A stretch of DNA of 64,000 nucleotides from Prolixibacteraceae bacterium (GTDB taxonomy: Bacteria > Bacteroidota > Bacteroidia > Bacteroidales > Prolixibacteraceae), in NCBI GenBank assembly GCA_028683385.1, contig JAQUIJ010000006.1, positions 248,001-312,000 on the forward strand. Reading direction: 5' to 3'. The position numbers were made by a program, and so were the translations under genes. Positions 16,775 to 26,435 of the stretch are shown here, in pieces (the first letter of the stretch is position 1; each line of letters opens with the position of its first letter). Under the pieces are notes generated by a model, which was given only the letters and a program-made list of their open reading frames with translations, made no database searches and was not told where the DNA came from.

Positions 16775-19120
16775 ATGAAACAATTAATTACGGGAATCAT
16801 GATTTTGTTGTGCGGTGCCTTCATCTGGAGTTGCAAGCCAAACAGAACTTTCACCGAAAGCGAAATTGCCCTAATTCCACAGGTTCAGAAAATGACCTTG
16901 GGAGAATCTTCATTTAAATTCAAGGAAAGCACAAAACTCGTTGTTGAGAGTGTTGATCAGGAAGTTATTGCCAGGCAGTTTGCGGGTTTGTTCGCAAAAG
17001 CAACAGGCTGGAATCTTCAGGTGGTCGTTGGTGGCAACGAAGGATCGAATCAGGTATATTTCAAGACCGAGCCTGTTATGGCGCCTGAAGGATACATTCT
17101 CGAAGTTCAGAAGGACCGGATTGAAATCAAGGCGGCAAAACCGGCTGGTTTCTTTTATGCCACTCAGACTTTGCGCCAGTTGCTTCCAGTAGAAATAGAA
17201 AGTGCCCAGAAGCAAAATAATATGGACTGGTTGGTTCCGGTTGTCAGCATTAACGATAGCCCGGCATTCAAATGGCGCGGTTTTATGCTCGATGTTGTCC
17301 GTCACTTTTTCCCGAAGGAGGATATTCTTCGAATGATCGACAACCTAGCCTTGCATAAAATAAATACCCTTCATTTGCATCTGGTTGATGATCAGGGATG
17401 GCGCATTGAAATCAAGAAATACCCCAAACTTACAGAAGTGGGAGCATGGCGCGTTAATCATGAGGATAAACCCTGGAACGTGCGTCCCAAGCAGCAAGCT
17501 GGCGAAAAGGCAACTTTTGGCGGATTCTATACCCAAGACGACATCAAAGAAATAGTGGCATATGCCCAGTCGCACTTTATTACCGTTGTACCCGAAATTG
17601 AGATGCCAGCTCACGTCACTTGTGCATTGGCTGCTTATCCGCAGTTTTCGTGTAAAGGCGGGCCGTTTACTGTTCCTCCTGGTGGGTTGTGGCCGATTAC
17701 CGATATTTATTGCGCCGGAAATGATTCGACCTTCCTGTTTTTGCAGGATGTTTTGTCTGAAGTGATCGATTTGTTCCCATCGAAATACATTCATGTTGGT
17801 GGCGATGAGGCTACAAAAACTGAATGGGAAAAATGCCCGAAATGCAAAGCACGAATTAGAACTGAAGGATTGAAAAACGTTGGTGAACTGCAAAGCTATT
17901 TCATGAAACGAATGGAAAAGTTTGTCAATTCGAAAGGACGTACCCTTTTGGGTTGGGACGAAATTCTGGAAGGTGGTTTGCCTGCCGAAGCTACTGTGAT
18001 GAGTTGGCGTGGAATGCAGGGTGGTATCGATGCCGCCAAACAAGGTCACGATGTAGTGATGACTCCCAATTCATACGTATATTTCGACTATTATCAGGGA
18101 CCTAAAGATCAGGAACCTTTGGCTATTGGTGGTTATCTGCCGTTGAGTACTGTTTACACTTTTAATCCTGTGCCAAAAGAATTAAATGCTGAAGAAGCCA
18201 AACGCATTATCGGTGGTCAGGCCAATCTTTGGACAGAGTATGTTCCAACCTTTAAACATGTTGAATATATGACCTTTCCACGTATTGCTGCATTGGCTGA
18301 GGCTGTTTGGAGTTCGGGTGAAGTTCGGAACTGGGAGAGTTTTTCGCACCGGATTCAACTGTTTATGAAACGGTACGATCAGATGGGAATCAACTATTCG
18401 AAAAGTGCCTTCGCAGTTACAGCAAAGCCTGGTTTTGATCCGGTAAAAAAACAGTTGGCTGTTACCTTGAAAAGTGAGATGGCCGGGCTTGAAATTCACT
18501 ATACCACCGATGGAAGTGAACCAACGAATTTGTCGCCAACTTATTCGGAACCAGTTTTACTCGATAAAACATCAACCTTGAAAGCAGTTACTTTTTCTGA
18601 TGGCATTCCTGTTGGGAAATCGATGACCCAATCGTTTAACATGAACAAAGCGACCGTAAAACCGGTGAAATATTTGATTCCTTACAGCGAAAATTACCCG
18701 GGTTCGGGTGAATATACGCTGGTTAATGGTGTTCGTGGCAGTACCAGTCATTCTGACGGCGAATGGCAGGCCTGGGAAGGAAAGAACATGGAAGTGGTGA
18801 TCGATTTGCAACAAGCAACAGAGATTCATACGATTTCAGTGGGTTCTCTTCAAAATATTGGTGCATGGATATTTCTTCCCCGGAAAATGGAATATTTTGT
18901 CTCGAATGATGGCGTAAATTTCAAAAAAGTAGCAGAGAAAATCAATGAAGCCGACCCGCTTTCAGGAGAAAATCAGTTGAAAGACTTTACCGTTGAATTT
19001 ACTCCGGTGTCGGCCAATTTTGTGAAAGTAATCGCCTATAATCTGGGTAAAGCGCCTAAAGGTCACATGGGTGCCGGACAAAATGCATGGATGTTTATCG
19101 ACGAAATAGCTGTAGAATAA
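16775..19120 (+). CDS. beta-N-acetylhexosaminidase, GH20 family lipoprotein
   Basis: The product has 781 residues and a lipoprotein signal (FIWS-C20). Domains: GH20b N-terminal alpha/beta domain (about 30-160); GH20 TIM barrel (about 163-520) with the catalytic Asp-Glu pair D344-E345 in HVGGDEATKTEWEKC; a chitobiase/hexosaminidase C-terminal Ig-like domain (about 555-620, GLEIHYTTDGSEPT); and an F5/8C-type sugar-binding domain (about 640-780). It uses substrate-assisted catalysis to remove terminal GlcNAc or GalNAc. The extra C-terminal domain suggests docking to a polymer surface. The transcript probably ends at the terminator at 19172-19209. Confidence 0.93.
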   Translation: MKQLITGIMILLCGAFIWSCKPNRTFTESEIALIPQVQKMTLGESSFKFKESTKLVVESVDQEVIARQFAGLFAKATGWNLQVVVGGNEGSNQVYFKTEPVMAPEGYILEVQKDRIEIKAAKPAGFFYATQTLRQLLPVEIESAQKQNNMDWLVPVVSINDSPAFKWRGFMLDVVRHFFPKEDILRMIDNLALHKINTLHLHLVDDQGWRIEIKKYPKLTEVGAWRVNHEDKPWNVRPKQQAGEKATFGGFYTQDDIKEIVAYAQSHFITVVPEIEMPAHVTCALAAYPQFSCKGGPFTVPPGGLWPITDIYCAGNDSTFLFLQDVLSEVIDLFPSKYIHVGGDEATKTEWEKCPKCKARIRTEGLKNVGELQSYFMKRMEKFVNSKGRTLLGWDEILEGGLPAEATVMSWRGMQGGIDAAKQGHDVVMTPNSYVYFDYYQGPKDQEPLAIGGYLPLSTVYTFNPVPKELNAEEAKRIIGGQANLWTEYVPTFKHVEYMTFPRIAALAEAVWSSGEVRNWESFSHRIQLFMKRYDQMGINYSKSAFAVTAKPGFDPVKKQLAVTLKSEMAGLEIHYTTDGSEPTNLSPTYSEPVLLDKTSTLKAVTFSDGIPVGKSMTQSFNMNKATVKPVKYLIPYSENYPGSGEYTLVNGVRGSTSHSDGEWQAWEGKNMEVVIDLQQATEIHTISVGSLQNIGAWIFLPRKMEYFVSNDGVNFKKVAEKINEADPLSGENQLKDFTVEFTPVSANFVKVIAYNLGKAPKGHMGAGQNAWMFIDEIAVE

Positions 19121-19171
19121 AGGATTGTTGCCGATTCTGTAACACGAAATTTCTAAAAAAAACTTAGATAA

Positions 19172-19209
19172 TGAAAAAGCCGTATTCTCATGAGAAAACG
19201 GCTTTTTCA
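19172..19209 (+). terminator. intrinsic terminator after the GH20 gene
   Basis: 12-bp perfect stem TGAAAAAGCCGT / ACGGCTTTTTCA with a T-run in the 3' arm. The loop contains its own small palindrome (TTCTCATGAGAA). Confidence 0.8.
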
Positions 19210-19333
19210 TTGCTATTTGGAGTTTATAAACCAGCCGAGGTATTTCTTCTTCTGCATTTGTAGTCTCTTACTAATTTAGGGAAAGTGATGAATCTGTCAC
19301 AGAGTTAGGGTAATTTTGTTTTCTGGAAATAAA

Positions 19334-19361
19334 AACCCGCCTTCTCGTAAGAAAACGGGTT
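19334..19361. terminator. second hairpin downstream of GH20
   Basis: Short stem AACCCG/CGGGTT preceded by AAAAA, with an inner TTCT/AGAA pairing. On the minus strand the A-run becomes a T-run, so it may end metG read-through; weak. Confidence 0.4.
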
Positions 19362-19473
19362 CGATTTATAGAGAGTAAGCAACCGATCCGCCTGAAGCGG
19401 CACTGAGGCTTACGAAAACCGCCCCAACAGTAGTTGGCGCGATTATGTTTTTGATTCAGAACAATCAGGGAAC

Positions 19474-19540
19474 GTCATCCTGAACTTGTTTCGGGATCTG
19501 TCAGTTATAACGAGAGATCCTGAAACAAGTTCAGGATGAC
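19474..19540. repeat. long inverted repeat with 26-bp arms
   Basis: Arms GTCATCCTGAACTTGTTTCG (continuing GGATCT) and its complement at 19515-19540 pair with a single mismatch around a 15-nt spacer. The sequence type, an inward-facing GTCATCCTGAACTTG element, is a dispersed intergenic repeat seen in many bacteria. It sits 13 bp after the metG stop and may also block transcription between convergent genes. Confidence 0.75.
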
Positions 19541-19552
19541 CAGCCCATGTTG

Positions 19553-21586
19553 TTATTTTATTTCCGAGCCATTTTTAACGGGTGCCGTCGGGGTTACAAA
19601 TTTCAGCGAACCATCGGCATCCTGCGCCATCAGAATCATTCCCTGTGACTGGATTCCTTTCAGTTCTTTAGGTTCAAGGTTCACCAAAATGCTCACCTTT
19701 TGACCTATCACTTCTTCCGGACTGTAATATTCGGCAATGCCCGAAACGACTGTACGCTTATCGATTCCGGTATCGATGGTCAGTTTCAGCAATTTTTTGG
19801 TTTTAGGAACACGCTCGGCTTCCAGAATGGTTCCGGTGCGAATATCCATTTTATTGAAATCGTCGAACGTGCAGTTTTCTTTAGCCGGAGTAACTTGTGC
19901 ATTGGCAACTTCGTTGGCTTTTTTCGTTGCCAGAAGTTTATTTACCTGTTTTTCGATTACCTCATCTTCAATCTTCTCGAACAACAATTCGGGAGTATTG
20001 GTTTGATGACCCGCAGGTAGCAGATCCGTGCGTCCCAGATTACTCCAGTTCAGTTCGTCCATATTCAGGAAAACCCGTAATTTATCCATGCTGAACGGAA
20101 GGAATGGCGCGAAAATGATAGTTAGGTTGGCGGTGATCTGCAAACACACGTTCATGATCGTTTCCACACGAGCCGGATCAGTTTTCACTACTTTCCATGG
20201 CTCGGCATCAGCCAGATATTTGTTACCCAAGCGAGCCAGATCCATGGCATATTTCAGGGCTTCTCGGAAACGGTATTGCGAAATGCTCTTTTCAACTTCA
20301 GCTTTAATGACTGAAATTTCGGCTAATGCAAGCCGATCGGTTTCGGCCAGCTCGCCGGCAGCCGGAACTTTTCCGTCGTAATATTTTTGAGTCAGAACCA
20401 GCGCGCGGTTGACAAAGTTGCCCAATACAGCCACCAATTCATTGTTATTGCGAGCCTGAAAATCTTTCCAGGTAAAATCGTTATCCTTGGTTTCAGGAGC
20501 ATTGGCGGTAAGCACGTATTTCAGTACATCTTCTTTGCCCGGAAATTCATCCAGATATTCGTGCAACCAAACTGCCCAGTTGCGTGAAGTGGAAATTTTG
20601 TCGCCTTCCAGGTTCAGGAATTCATTGGCCGGAACGTTTTCAGGCAAAATGAATGAACCTTCGGCTTTCAGCATGGCCGGGAAAATAATGCAATGGAAAA
20701 CAATATTGTCTTTCCCGATGAAATGCACCATTTTGGTTTCCGGATCCTTCCACCATTTTTCCCATTCAGGTGTTAATTCTTTGGTGGCCGAAATGTAACC
20801 AATTGGGGCATCGAACCATACATACAGCACTTTGCCTTCTGCTTCATCCAACGGAACTGGAACTCCCCAATTGAGGTCGCGGGTTACGGCGCGGGGCTGC
20901 AACCCACCGTCGATCCACGATTTGCATTGACCGTAAACATTCGATTTCCATTCTTTGTGGCCTTCCAAAATCCATTCTTTCAGCCAGCCTTCGTATTGTT
21001 CGAGTGGCAAATACCAGTGTTTGGTCGCTTTTAATTCCGGAGTGTTGCCACTGATCATCGATTTTGGGTTGATCAGTTCATTCGGACTAAGGGCACTTCC
21101 GCAGCTTTCGCATTGGTCGCCATAAGCACGCTCGAAACCGCATTTCGGGCAAGTTCCGGTGATGTAGCGGTCGGCCAGAAACTGCTTGTTTTCTGCGTCG
21201 TAATATTGCTCCGAGGTTTTTTCGATGAATTTTCCACTTTTGTAAAGCTTGGTGAAAAAAGCGGATGCAGTTTGATGATGAACCGGTGAACTTGTGCGTG
21301 AATAAATGTCGAACGAAATTCCGAATCGCTCAAACGAGTCTTTAATCATGCCGTGGTATTTGTCCACGATATCCTGAGGAGTAACTCCTTCATTCTTGGC
21401 TTTCAGGGTAATTGGAACACCATGTTCGTCTGATCCGCCGATAAATGCCACTTCTTCGCCATTCATACGGAGGTAACGGGCATAAATATCAGCAGGAACA
21501 TACACACCTGCAAGGTGTCCGATGTGAACCGGTCCGTTGGCATATGGCAACGCCGAAGTAATGAGGGTACGTTTAAAGTCAGTCAT
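19553..21586 (-). CDS. metG: methionyl-tRNA synthetase
   Basis: The product has 677 residues. It charges tRNA-Met with methionine. Visible parts are H21-IG-H24 (HIGH), the zinc knuckle with C147, C150, C160 and C163, the K331-ISTS signature (a common variant of KMSKS in this phylum), an anticodon-binding helical domain (about 400-540) and a C-terminal EMAP/Trbp111-type OB-fold tRNA-binding domain (about 575-677, [15 protein letters not shown]) that mediates dimerisation. The length fits the two-domain bacterial MetRS. It is transcribed alone; the upstream neighbour on the other side is the Gly-rich protein gene. Confidence 0.97.
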   Translation of the reverse strand: MTDFKRTLITSALPYANGPVHIGHLAGVYVPADIYARYLRMNGEEVAFIGGSDEHGVPITLKAKNEGVTPQDIVDKYHGMIKDSFERFGISFDIYSRTSSPVHHQTASAFFTKLYKSGKFIEKTSEQYYDAENKQFLADRYITGTCPKCGFERAYGDQCESCGSALSPNELINPKSMISGNTPELKATKHWYLPLEQYEGWLKEWILEGHKEWKSNVYGQCKSWIDGGLQPRAVTRDLNWGVPVPLDEAEGKVLYVWFDAPIGYISATKELTPEWEKWWKDPETKMVHFIGKDNIVFHCIIFPAMLKAEGSFILPENVPANEFLNLEGDKISTSRNWAVWLHEYLDEFPGKEDVLKYVLTANAPETKDNDFTWKDFQARNNNELVAVLGNFVNRALVLTQKYYDGKVPAAGELAETDRLALAEISVIKAEVEKSISQYRFREALKYAMDLARLGNKYLADAEPWKVVKTDPARVETIMNVCLQITANLTIIFAPFLPFSMDKLRVFLNMDELNWSNLGRTDLLPAGHQTNTPELLFEKIEDEVIEKQVNKLLATKKANEVANAQVTPAKENCTFDDFNKMDIRTGTILEAERVPKTKKLLKLTIDTGIDKRTVVSGIAEYYSPEEVIGQKVSILVNLEPKELKGIQSQGMILMAQDADGSLKFVTPTAPVKNGSEIK

Positions 21587-21697
21587 TGTACAATGATTTT
21601 ATTGAGGGTGACAAAGATAGTTGATTTTTTGTGCCGAAAGAAAAAGTTGGTAGCCACAGTCGACAGTATTCAGAATAAAAAACAATCAGGAAACAAT

Positions 21698-23269
21698 TTA
21701 TTTCTCATCATTTGATTTGTATTCAAAAAACTCATCGGTTGATTGTATTCGTATTTGTCCGCTTCCACCGGAAGGTGCCCAGCCAAAAGCTGAAGGCCCA
21801 GACTGACCTGATGATCCGCTGCGCCCGCTTGGGTTCCCAGCACCACCTGATCCACCTGATCCGCCAAATCCGCCTGAGCCATTCATTCCACCCGATCCGC
21901 CTTCGCTGCGGGTAGTAATTAAATGACTATAGGGCATCGCATCGCGTGTAAAATGCAAGGTAATATTTCCGCCATAACCACCGGGTCCTCCCATTCCACC
22001 AGGTCCACCCCATCCGCCATCGCCGCCATCTTCGCCCGGGCCTTGATGCACCACTTCTACAACAACATCAACCACCTCATCCACATATTCGGTTTCAGTT
22101 GTTTCTACTTCCACTTCAACATCATATTCTTTTCCATCGGCATCTTTCCGTTTGTGTATTTCTTTTCGGATGACCTTTTTCGTCACTGGTTTTTTTACGG
22201 TTTGTTTTTCGATGTGTTTTTCAATCCATTTTTCTCCTTCACGTCCATTTCCACCCGAACCGCCATTTCCGCCACTACCGCCATTTCCGCCCGAACCACC
22301 AAAAGAACTAACGTCCAGACTTCCTCCATCAGGATTGATCAGGTAACGGTATTCTTTGTTGGTAAAAAGATTTTGAGCATATACATACAGCAAGTCAGTA
22401 TTCAAAACCGAATCGCGGTAAAGATCAACCCAAACGCCAATGTCAGGCCCATCGTCACCAAATTCGCCATTTTGACCATTTTGACCATCGGAGCCATTGC
22501 CTCCCTGATAGCCTGGACTTCCCGAAGAACCGGAGAATCCGGGGATGCCTGAACTTCCGTTAAAGTGTAGGTCGTAAGCATGTTTGTAATCAAGTTGAAC
22601 TGAAAATGTATCGGCAACCGATGTGTTTCGTAACGAGTTGATAATTAGATTGGCATGGTGATTTTCTATTTTCATAAAATCAGGATCAATGGTAAATTTC
22701 CCATTCTTCCAATACCCACCTTTTCCTGAAAAAAGAAAGTTTCCGGACTCTTTGTTGTTTCTCCAATCATCGCAAACCCGAACAATTCCATTGTTAAATT
22801 CCGAAATTACTTCGCCGGGAATCTGGCTTCCGGGAGATTTATCGTAGTTGCCGGTTGGTCGGTATGCAATTTTTGTTTCGTAATTAAGAGGAAGCAATAA
22901 TTCTTTAACCAGGTCTGGTTGTTTTCGCGGATATGCTTTAATGTCAATGTATTTCCCTTTCGACGGAATGAGTTCTTCATTAACGGAAATCCTACCCGAA
23001 AAATCGGTTCCGCCAATAACATCAACTTTATATTTCCACCACCAGACTGAGCCTCCCAATATGCCTGTCGTTTTTTTAATTTTTCCGTTTCTATAGTAGG
23101 AGATAATCCCGATTTTAAACGATTCGCCTGGAAGAACCAATTGCTGTTTGTCGAAAGCAATCTGAATAGAATCAACTTTTTGAGAAGAGGGTAGGGCCAA
23201 TGCAGTCATTTTTGTTCCTGAAAGCAGGAAAACAACCAATGCTATTGTGAGAAGGTGATATCGTTTCAT
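21698..23269 (-). CDS. exported Gly-rich, collagen-like repeat protein
   Basis: No named family was recognised. The product has 523 residues with a signal peptide (about 1-26). A globular beta-rich region (about 30-235) is followed by three Gly-rich tracts: 239-275 with G-x-x triplets like collagen (GIPGFSGSSGSPGYQGG), 324-345 with GGSGGN repeats, and 410-505 with GGPGG/GGSGG units. A short folded insert (276-320) and a highly charged Lys/Glu segment (345-408) separate them. It has no T9SS or LPXTG signal and no lipobox. An extracellular matrix or adhesive role is inferred from composition. The tracts should be viewed as real protein repeats, not as CRISPR or low-quality sequence. Confidence 0.75.
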   Translation of the reverse strand: MKRYHLLTIALVVFLLSGTKMTALALPSSQKVDSIQIAFDKQQLVLPGESFKIGIISYYRNGKIKKTTGILGGSVWWWKYKVDVIGGTDFSGRISVNEELIPSKGKYIDIKAYPRKQPDLVKELLLPLNYETKIAYRPTGNYDKSPGSQIPGEVISEFNNGIVRVCDDWRNNKESGNFLFSGKGGYWKNGKFTIDPDFMKIENHHANLIINSLRNTSVADTFSVQLDYKHAYDLHFNGSSGIPGFSGSSGSPGYQGGNGSDGQNGQNGEFGDDGPDIGVWVDLYRDSVLNTDLLYVYAQNLFTNKEYRYLINPDGGSLDVSSFGGSGGNGGSGGNGGSGGNGREGEKWIEKHIEKQTVKKPVTKKVIRKEIHKRKDADGKEYDVEVEVETTETEYVDEVVDVVVEVVHQGPGEDGGDGGWGGPGGMGGPGGYGGNITLHFTRDAMPYSHLITTRSEGGSGGMNGSGGFGGSGGSGGAGNPSGRSGSSGQSGPSAFGWAPSGGSGQIRIQSTDEFFEYKSNDEK

Positions 23270-23307
23270 ATCGTAAGAAGATTAGACCATAAGCAATGCT
23301 ATGCTAA

Positions 23308-23616
23308 ATGGCAAAAACCGTTCCGTTTTTATGCTTACTAAAGGCAATGGTTACCATTTTTTATCTTCGGGTTATAATTTCTTCTGCTGTAAAGAATATG
23401 TTTACTATTTCTCAGAAAGAATACACGATTGCAGTTTTAAAACATGGAATAACTATCAAATCGTTGCAATTTATCCTTGAAAACCTAAAAAATATCGCTA
23501 GTTTTACTCGCTTTTTTAAAGAAGATATGTACAAGTCGCCTTTATACGGAAAAGAATGGAACTGGCGTAACATTAAAATGGAAACGCGAGAACTAAATAT
23601 TGATTTGCGGTTGTAA
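23308..23616 (+). CDS. small hypothetical protein, doubtful
   Basis: The frame encodes 102 residues, or 73 if the in-frame ATG at 23398 is used (starting MFTISQKEYTI). No family is recognised. The first 30 residues of the long form are hydrophobic, the rest basic and aromatic (FTRFFKEDMYKS, GKEWNWRNIKME). A hairpin with a T-run follows eight bases after the stop (23624-23669), which supports a transcribed unit ending here. Otherwise the stretch 23270-23723 between the Gly-rich protein gene and trpB shows nothing else. It may be a spurious frame. Confidence 0.3.
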   Translation: MAKTVPFLCLLKAMVTIFYLRVIISSAVKNMFTISQKEYTIAVLKHGITIKSLQFILENLKNIASFTRFFKEDMYKSPLYGKEWNWRNIKMETRELNIDLRL

Positions 23617-23623
23617 AAACCGG

Positions 23624-23669
23624 GGAAAGGGATTTTCTGCGCATATGCAGGAAGTCCCTTTCCTGTTTT
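23624..23669 (+). terminator. hairpin with T-run upstream of trpB
   Basis: Outer stem GGAAAGGGA / TCCCTTTCC, inner pairing CTGC/GCAG around GCATAT, followed by GTTTTT. It reads as a terminator for the small upstream frame or as an attenuator in the leader of the tryptophan synthase-like gene. Confidence 0.6.
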
Positions 23670-23723
23670 TAAATTGAAAATCTAAAGAATAATTAATAAA
23701 CTACTAATCAAAAAATCAAAATC

Positions 23724-25100
23724 ATGGCCAGACAAAAGAAAATCTACCTCGATGAATCGGAAATGCCCAAGCAGTGGTATAACCTTGCACCCGATTTAAT
23801 CACCCCACTTAATCCACCACTTGGACCAGGTGGAATTACTGTTACTCCTGAAATGTTGGCTCCTGTTTTCCCGATGAACCTGATTGAGCAGGAAGTTTCG
23901 CAGGAACGCTGGATCGACATCCCGGAAGAAGTGCGGCAGATTTTATTCCAGTGGAGACCAAGTCCGCTGATTCGCGCTTATGAGCTGGAAGCCGCTTTGG
24001 GAACTCCAGCTAAAATCTATTACAAAAATGAAGGCGTTTCACCCGCCGGAAGTCACAAACCCAATACTGCAATCCCTCAAGCCTGGTACAACAAACAATT
24101 TGGGATAAAAAAACTAACCACCGAAACTGGCGCAGGACAATGGGGCTCGGCTCTTTCATACGCCTGTGCCCAGATTGGCGGCATCGAATGTAAAGTTTAC
24201 ATGGTTCGCGTCAGTTTCGACCAGAAACCTTTCCGTAAAATTCTGATGCAAACATGGGGTGGGAAATGCGTGGCCAGTCCAAGCATGGAAACACAAGCTG
24301 GTCGTGACGTACTTGCTGAATATCCTGATACTCCGGGAAGTTTGGGAATTGCTATTTCAGAAGCAGTTGAAGAAGCCGTGAGCGATCCAACCGGAAAAAC
24401 CCGTTATGCCTTGGGTTCGGTATTGAACCACGTCATGTTGCACCAAACCATTATTGGTCAGGAAGCTAAAAAGCAGTTGGCGAAAGTTGGCATCAAAAAA
24501 CCGGATATTGTAATTGGCTGCTGCGGAGGTGGAAGTAATTTCGCTGGAATTTCCTTCCCGTTCATGTACGATAAAGTGAACGGAGCCGACATCCAGATTA
24601 TTGGTGCTGAACCATTCTCTTGCCCAACATTGACCAAAGCGCCATTTATTTACGATCATGGCGATGTGGCAAAAATGACTCCGTTGCTGGCCATGAACAG
24701 CCTTGGACACAATTTTATTCCGGCTCCAATTCATGCCGGTGGTTTGCGTTATCACGGGATGGCGCCACTTGTAAGCGCTGCCTTGCGCGACGGATTAATG
24801 GACGCAGTTGCGATTCACCAAAGTGAATGTTTTGAAGCTGGCTTATTGTTCCTGAGAACTGAAGGAATTATTCCCGCTCCTGAAACCACTCATGCCATTG
24901 CTGCCACCATTCGCGAAGCCTTGAAAGCCAAAGAAGAGGGCAAAGAAAAAGTAATCCTTTTCAATTTCAGCGGACACGGTTTGATGGATTTGGTTGGTTA
25001 CGACAAATACATGACCGGTCAGTTGCACGACTATGAATATCCGGAACATGAAATTGAAGCTAATCTGGCTAAATTGGTAGGTTATCCAATGCCGAAATAG
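23724..25100 (+). CDS. trpB: TrpB2-type tryptophan synthase beta chain
   Basis: The product has 458 residues, PLP-dependent, longer than TrpB1 and with the N-terminal pattern of the TrpB2 group ([19 protein letters not shown]). The PLP lysine is K112 in GSHKPNTA and the phosphate-binding loop is CCGGGSNF (about 263-270). TrpB2 joins indole and serine to tryptophan and usually works without a TrpA partner or salvages indole; no trpA or other trp gene is nearby, which fits the salvage role. It is followed by its own terminator (25126-25153). Confidence 0.92.
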   Translation: MARQKKIYLDESEMPKQWYNLAPDLITPLNPPLGPGGITVTPEMLAPVFPMNLIEQEVSQERWIDIPEEVRQILFQWRPSPLIRAYELEAALGTPAKIYYKNEGVSPAGSHKPNTAIPQAWYNKQFGIKKLTTETGAGQWGSALSYACAQIGGIECKVYMVRVSFDQKPFRKILMQTWGGKCVASPSMETQAGRDVLAEYPDTPGSLGIAISEAVEEAVSDPTGKTRYALGSVLNHVMLHQTIIGQEAKKQLAKVGIKKPDIVIGCCGGGSNFAGISFPFMYDKVNGADIQIIGAEPFSCPTLTKAPFIYDHGDVAKMTPLLAMNSLGHNFIPAPIHAGGLRYHGMAPLVSAALRDGLMDAVAIHQSECFEAGLLFLRTEGIIPAPETTHAIAATIREALKAKEEGKEKVILFNFSGHGLMDLVGYDKYMTGQLHDYEYPEHEIEANLAKLVGYPMPK

Positions 25101-25125
25101 CGACAAATAAAAAAAGTAAAAAGGC

Positions 25126-25153
25126 AAAAGGAGGTTCGAATGAGCCTCCTTTT
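25126..25153 (+). terminator. intrinsic terminator after trpB
   Basis: 9-bp perfect stem AAAAGGAGG / CCTCCTTTT, 10-nt loop. It can serve both trpB and the convergent small membrane protein gene, because an A-run flanks the 5' side. Confidence 0.75.
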
Positions 25154-25175
25154 GTATGATAACAGGATGTTAGTC

Positions 25176-25361
25176 CTATTCATTTTTGTTTGTATTAATG
25201 CCCAACAGTGGGTATAAAGGGCAAAATCTGAATACGGCAGTTGCAAAAAGAGCAACTCCAATGAGTCCCCAGTAACTTTCAAAAATAACACCTCCTATAG
25301 CAATCCCGATCCCGGCGACCAGGCGGAGCGTACGGTCAATCGATCCAACGTTCATTTTCAT
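25176..25361 (-). CDS. DUF2892 (YgaP-like) inner membrane protein
   Basis: The product has 61 residues and matches the DUF2892/YgaP membrane domain: an MNVGSIDRTLRLVAG start, then a helix (GIGIAIGGVIFESYWGLIGV), then FRFCPLYPLLGI with the conserved Cys-Pro turn. These two-helix proteins often occur alone or fused to rhodanese; function is unclear, possibly sulfur or redox related. The gene stands alone, convergent with trpB. Confidence 0.85.
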   Translation of the reverse strand: MKMNVGSIDRTLRLVAGIGIAIGGVIFESYWGLIGVALFATAVFRFCPLYPLLGINTNKNE

Positions 25362-25509
25362 AGTTAAACGATTTAAAGGTTTAGCGATGATACGTTACTG
25401 GTTACGAGTTGTTCAGAATTCTTTTAGCAAAAATAAAAGGCGGGAAATAAACTTGGAGAATCCTCTCCAGCATCGAAAAGAATAAAAATTCTATTCTTTC
25501 TTTGCTACA

Positions 25510-26394
25510 TTAGTGTTCTGAAGACTTTTCTATTACTCCTTTTGCTTCAGTCCAATAGATGTCATCTTGTTTGTAAATAAATACAAATTTGCCATCAGGT
25601 GAAACATCAAAAGAATCTTCATCTCCTGAAGTATTAAACCTATTTCCAGGACTGACCGGTAATGACCAGGAGTTATCTTCTTTTTTATAAGAAATAAAAA
25701 CGTCATATCCTCCTTTGCCATTTTGGTCGGTTGAGGAAGTGATTATGTACTTTTCATCGGGATCGACAAACGGATCGGTAACACTGCTTTTAATGTCAAA
25801 TGACAGACTAATCTTAACAGGATCAGCATAAGATCCATCCGTATATTCTGACTTATAGATGCTTCCGAACTGCGTTTTAGCATCCCAGCAACAAAAAGAT
25901 ATGGAACCATTTTTGGCAACAGTCGGATGGAATTCCCAAATGTTCGGGTCGGTAATATTGATTATCTTCTGTGGATGTCCCCACTGGGCTCCAACCCTCT
26001 CCATTCGCCAAATGCAGTATTGCTTGATGTCAGTTTCTCCTTTGCTTGATGAAAAGAATAAATACTTCCCGTCGGGTGAAAATGCGGGCTCGCATGCAAA
26101 ACAATCCATACAGAAGTCAGCCACTTGCGGCTCGCCCCAACGATTGTTTATCTTTTTAACCTGTATTATTTTACTTTCAGGCCAACTTTTCCCTCCGGAA
26201 AAGAAAACTTCATCTCCGGTAGGTGAAATTGCCAAGGATTTTTCTTTGACATTTTTGAGTGATACAATATTAGGTGCGAATAGTTTTATTGAGTCTCCCG
26301 GGCTCGAAAGTCCAAAATAATCGAAATCAAAATATTGAGCAAACGTTGTGACTGATAACGATAAAAGAAATGCGATTGTAACTACACCTTTCAT
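25510..26394 (-). CDS. exported PD40/WD40-like beta-propeller protein
   Basis: The start is set at the ATG of MKGVVTIAFLLSLSVTTFAQ, a clear signal peptide, giving 294 residues; a longer frame would overlap the upstream gene. Propeller blades follow with typical PD40 motifs (AFSPDGKYLFFSSSKGETDI, DPFVDPDEKYIITSS, FDVSPDGKFVFIYKQDDIYW). PD40 proteins are periplasmic binding or sensor components; the six-bladed form suggests a TolB-like or OmpA-associated propeller. No catalytic site is visible. It is 41 bp downstream of an NTF2-like gene on the same strand, probably co-transcribed. Confidence 0.8.
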   Translation of the reverse strand: MKGVVTIAFLLSLSVTTFAQYFDFDYFGLSSPGDSIKLFAPNIVSLKNVKEKSLAISPTGDEVFFSGGKSWPESKIIQVKKINNRWGEPQVADFCMDCFACEPAFSPDGKYLFFSSSKGETDIKQYCIWRMERVGAQWGHPQKIINITDPNIWEFHPTVAKNGSISFCCWDAKTQFGSIYKSEYTDGSYADPVKISLSFDIKSSVTDPFVDPDEKYIITSSTDQNGKGGYDVFISYKKEDNSWSLPVSPGNRFNTSGDEDSFDVSPDGKFVFIYKQDDIYWTEAKGVIEKSSEH

Positions 26395-26435
26395 AACAAT
26401 TGATATTTTATGACTTTTAAAATACTTAGGTAATT

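Larger units (their letters stand above)
19121..19552. other. convergent intergenic region with three hairpins
   Basis: This 432-bp stretch lies between the convergent GH20 and metG genes. It holds a terminator (19172-19209), a second shorter hairpin (19334-19361) and a long inverted repeat (19474-19540). No credible gene was seen in any frame. Confidence 0.7.

Noticed and set aside
17345-18049. Open frame of 234 residues on the minus strand
   Set aside because: Antisense to the GH20 catalytic domain, no family resemblance, Phe/Ser-rich composition typical of a shadow frame.
22240-22310. Short regular repeats (CCGCCATTTCCGCC-like) suggesting a CRISPR array
   Set aside because: The period is that of coding triplets for GGSGGN units in the Gly-rich protein; there are no spacers and no cas genes.
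21923-22552. Open frame of about 209 residues on the plus strand
   Set aside because: Antisense to the Gly-rich repeat gene; its Ser/Thr/Ile-rich runs simply mirror Gly codon repeats.
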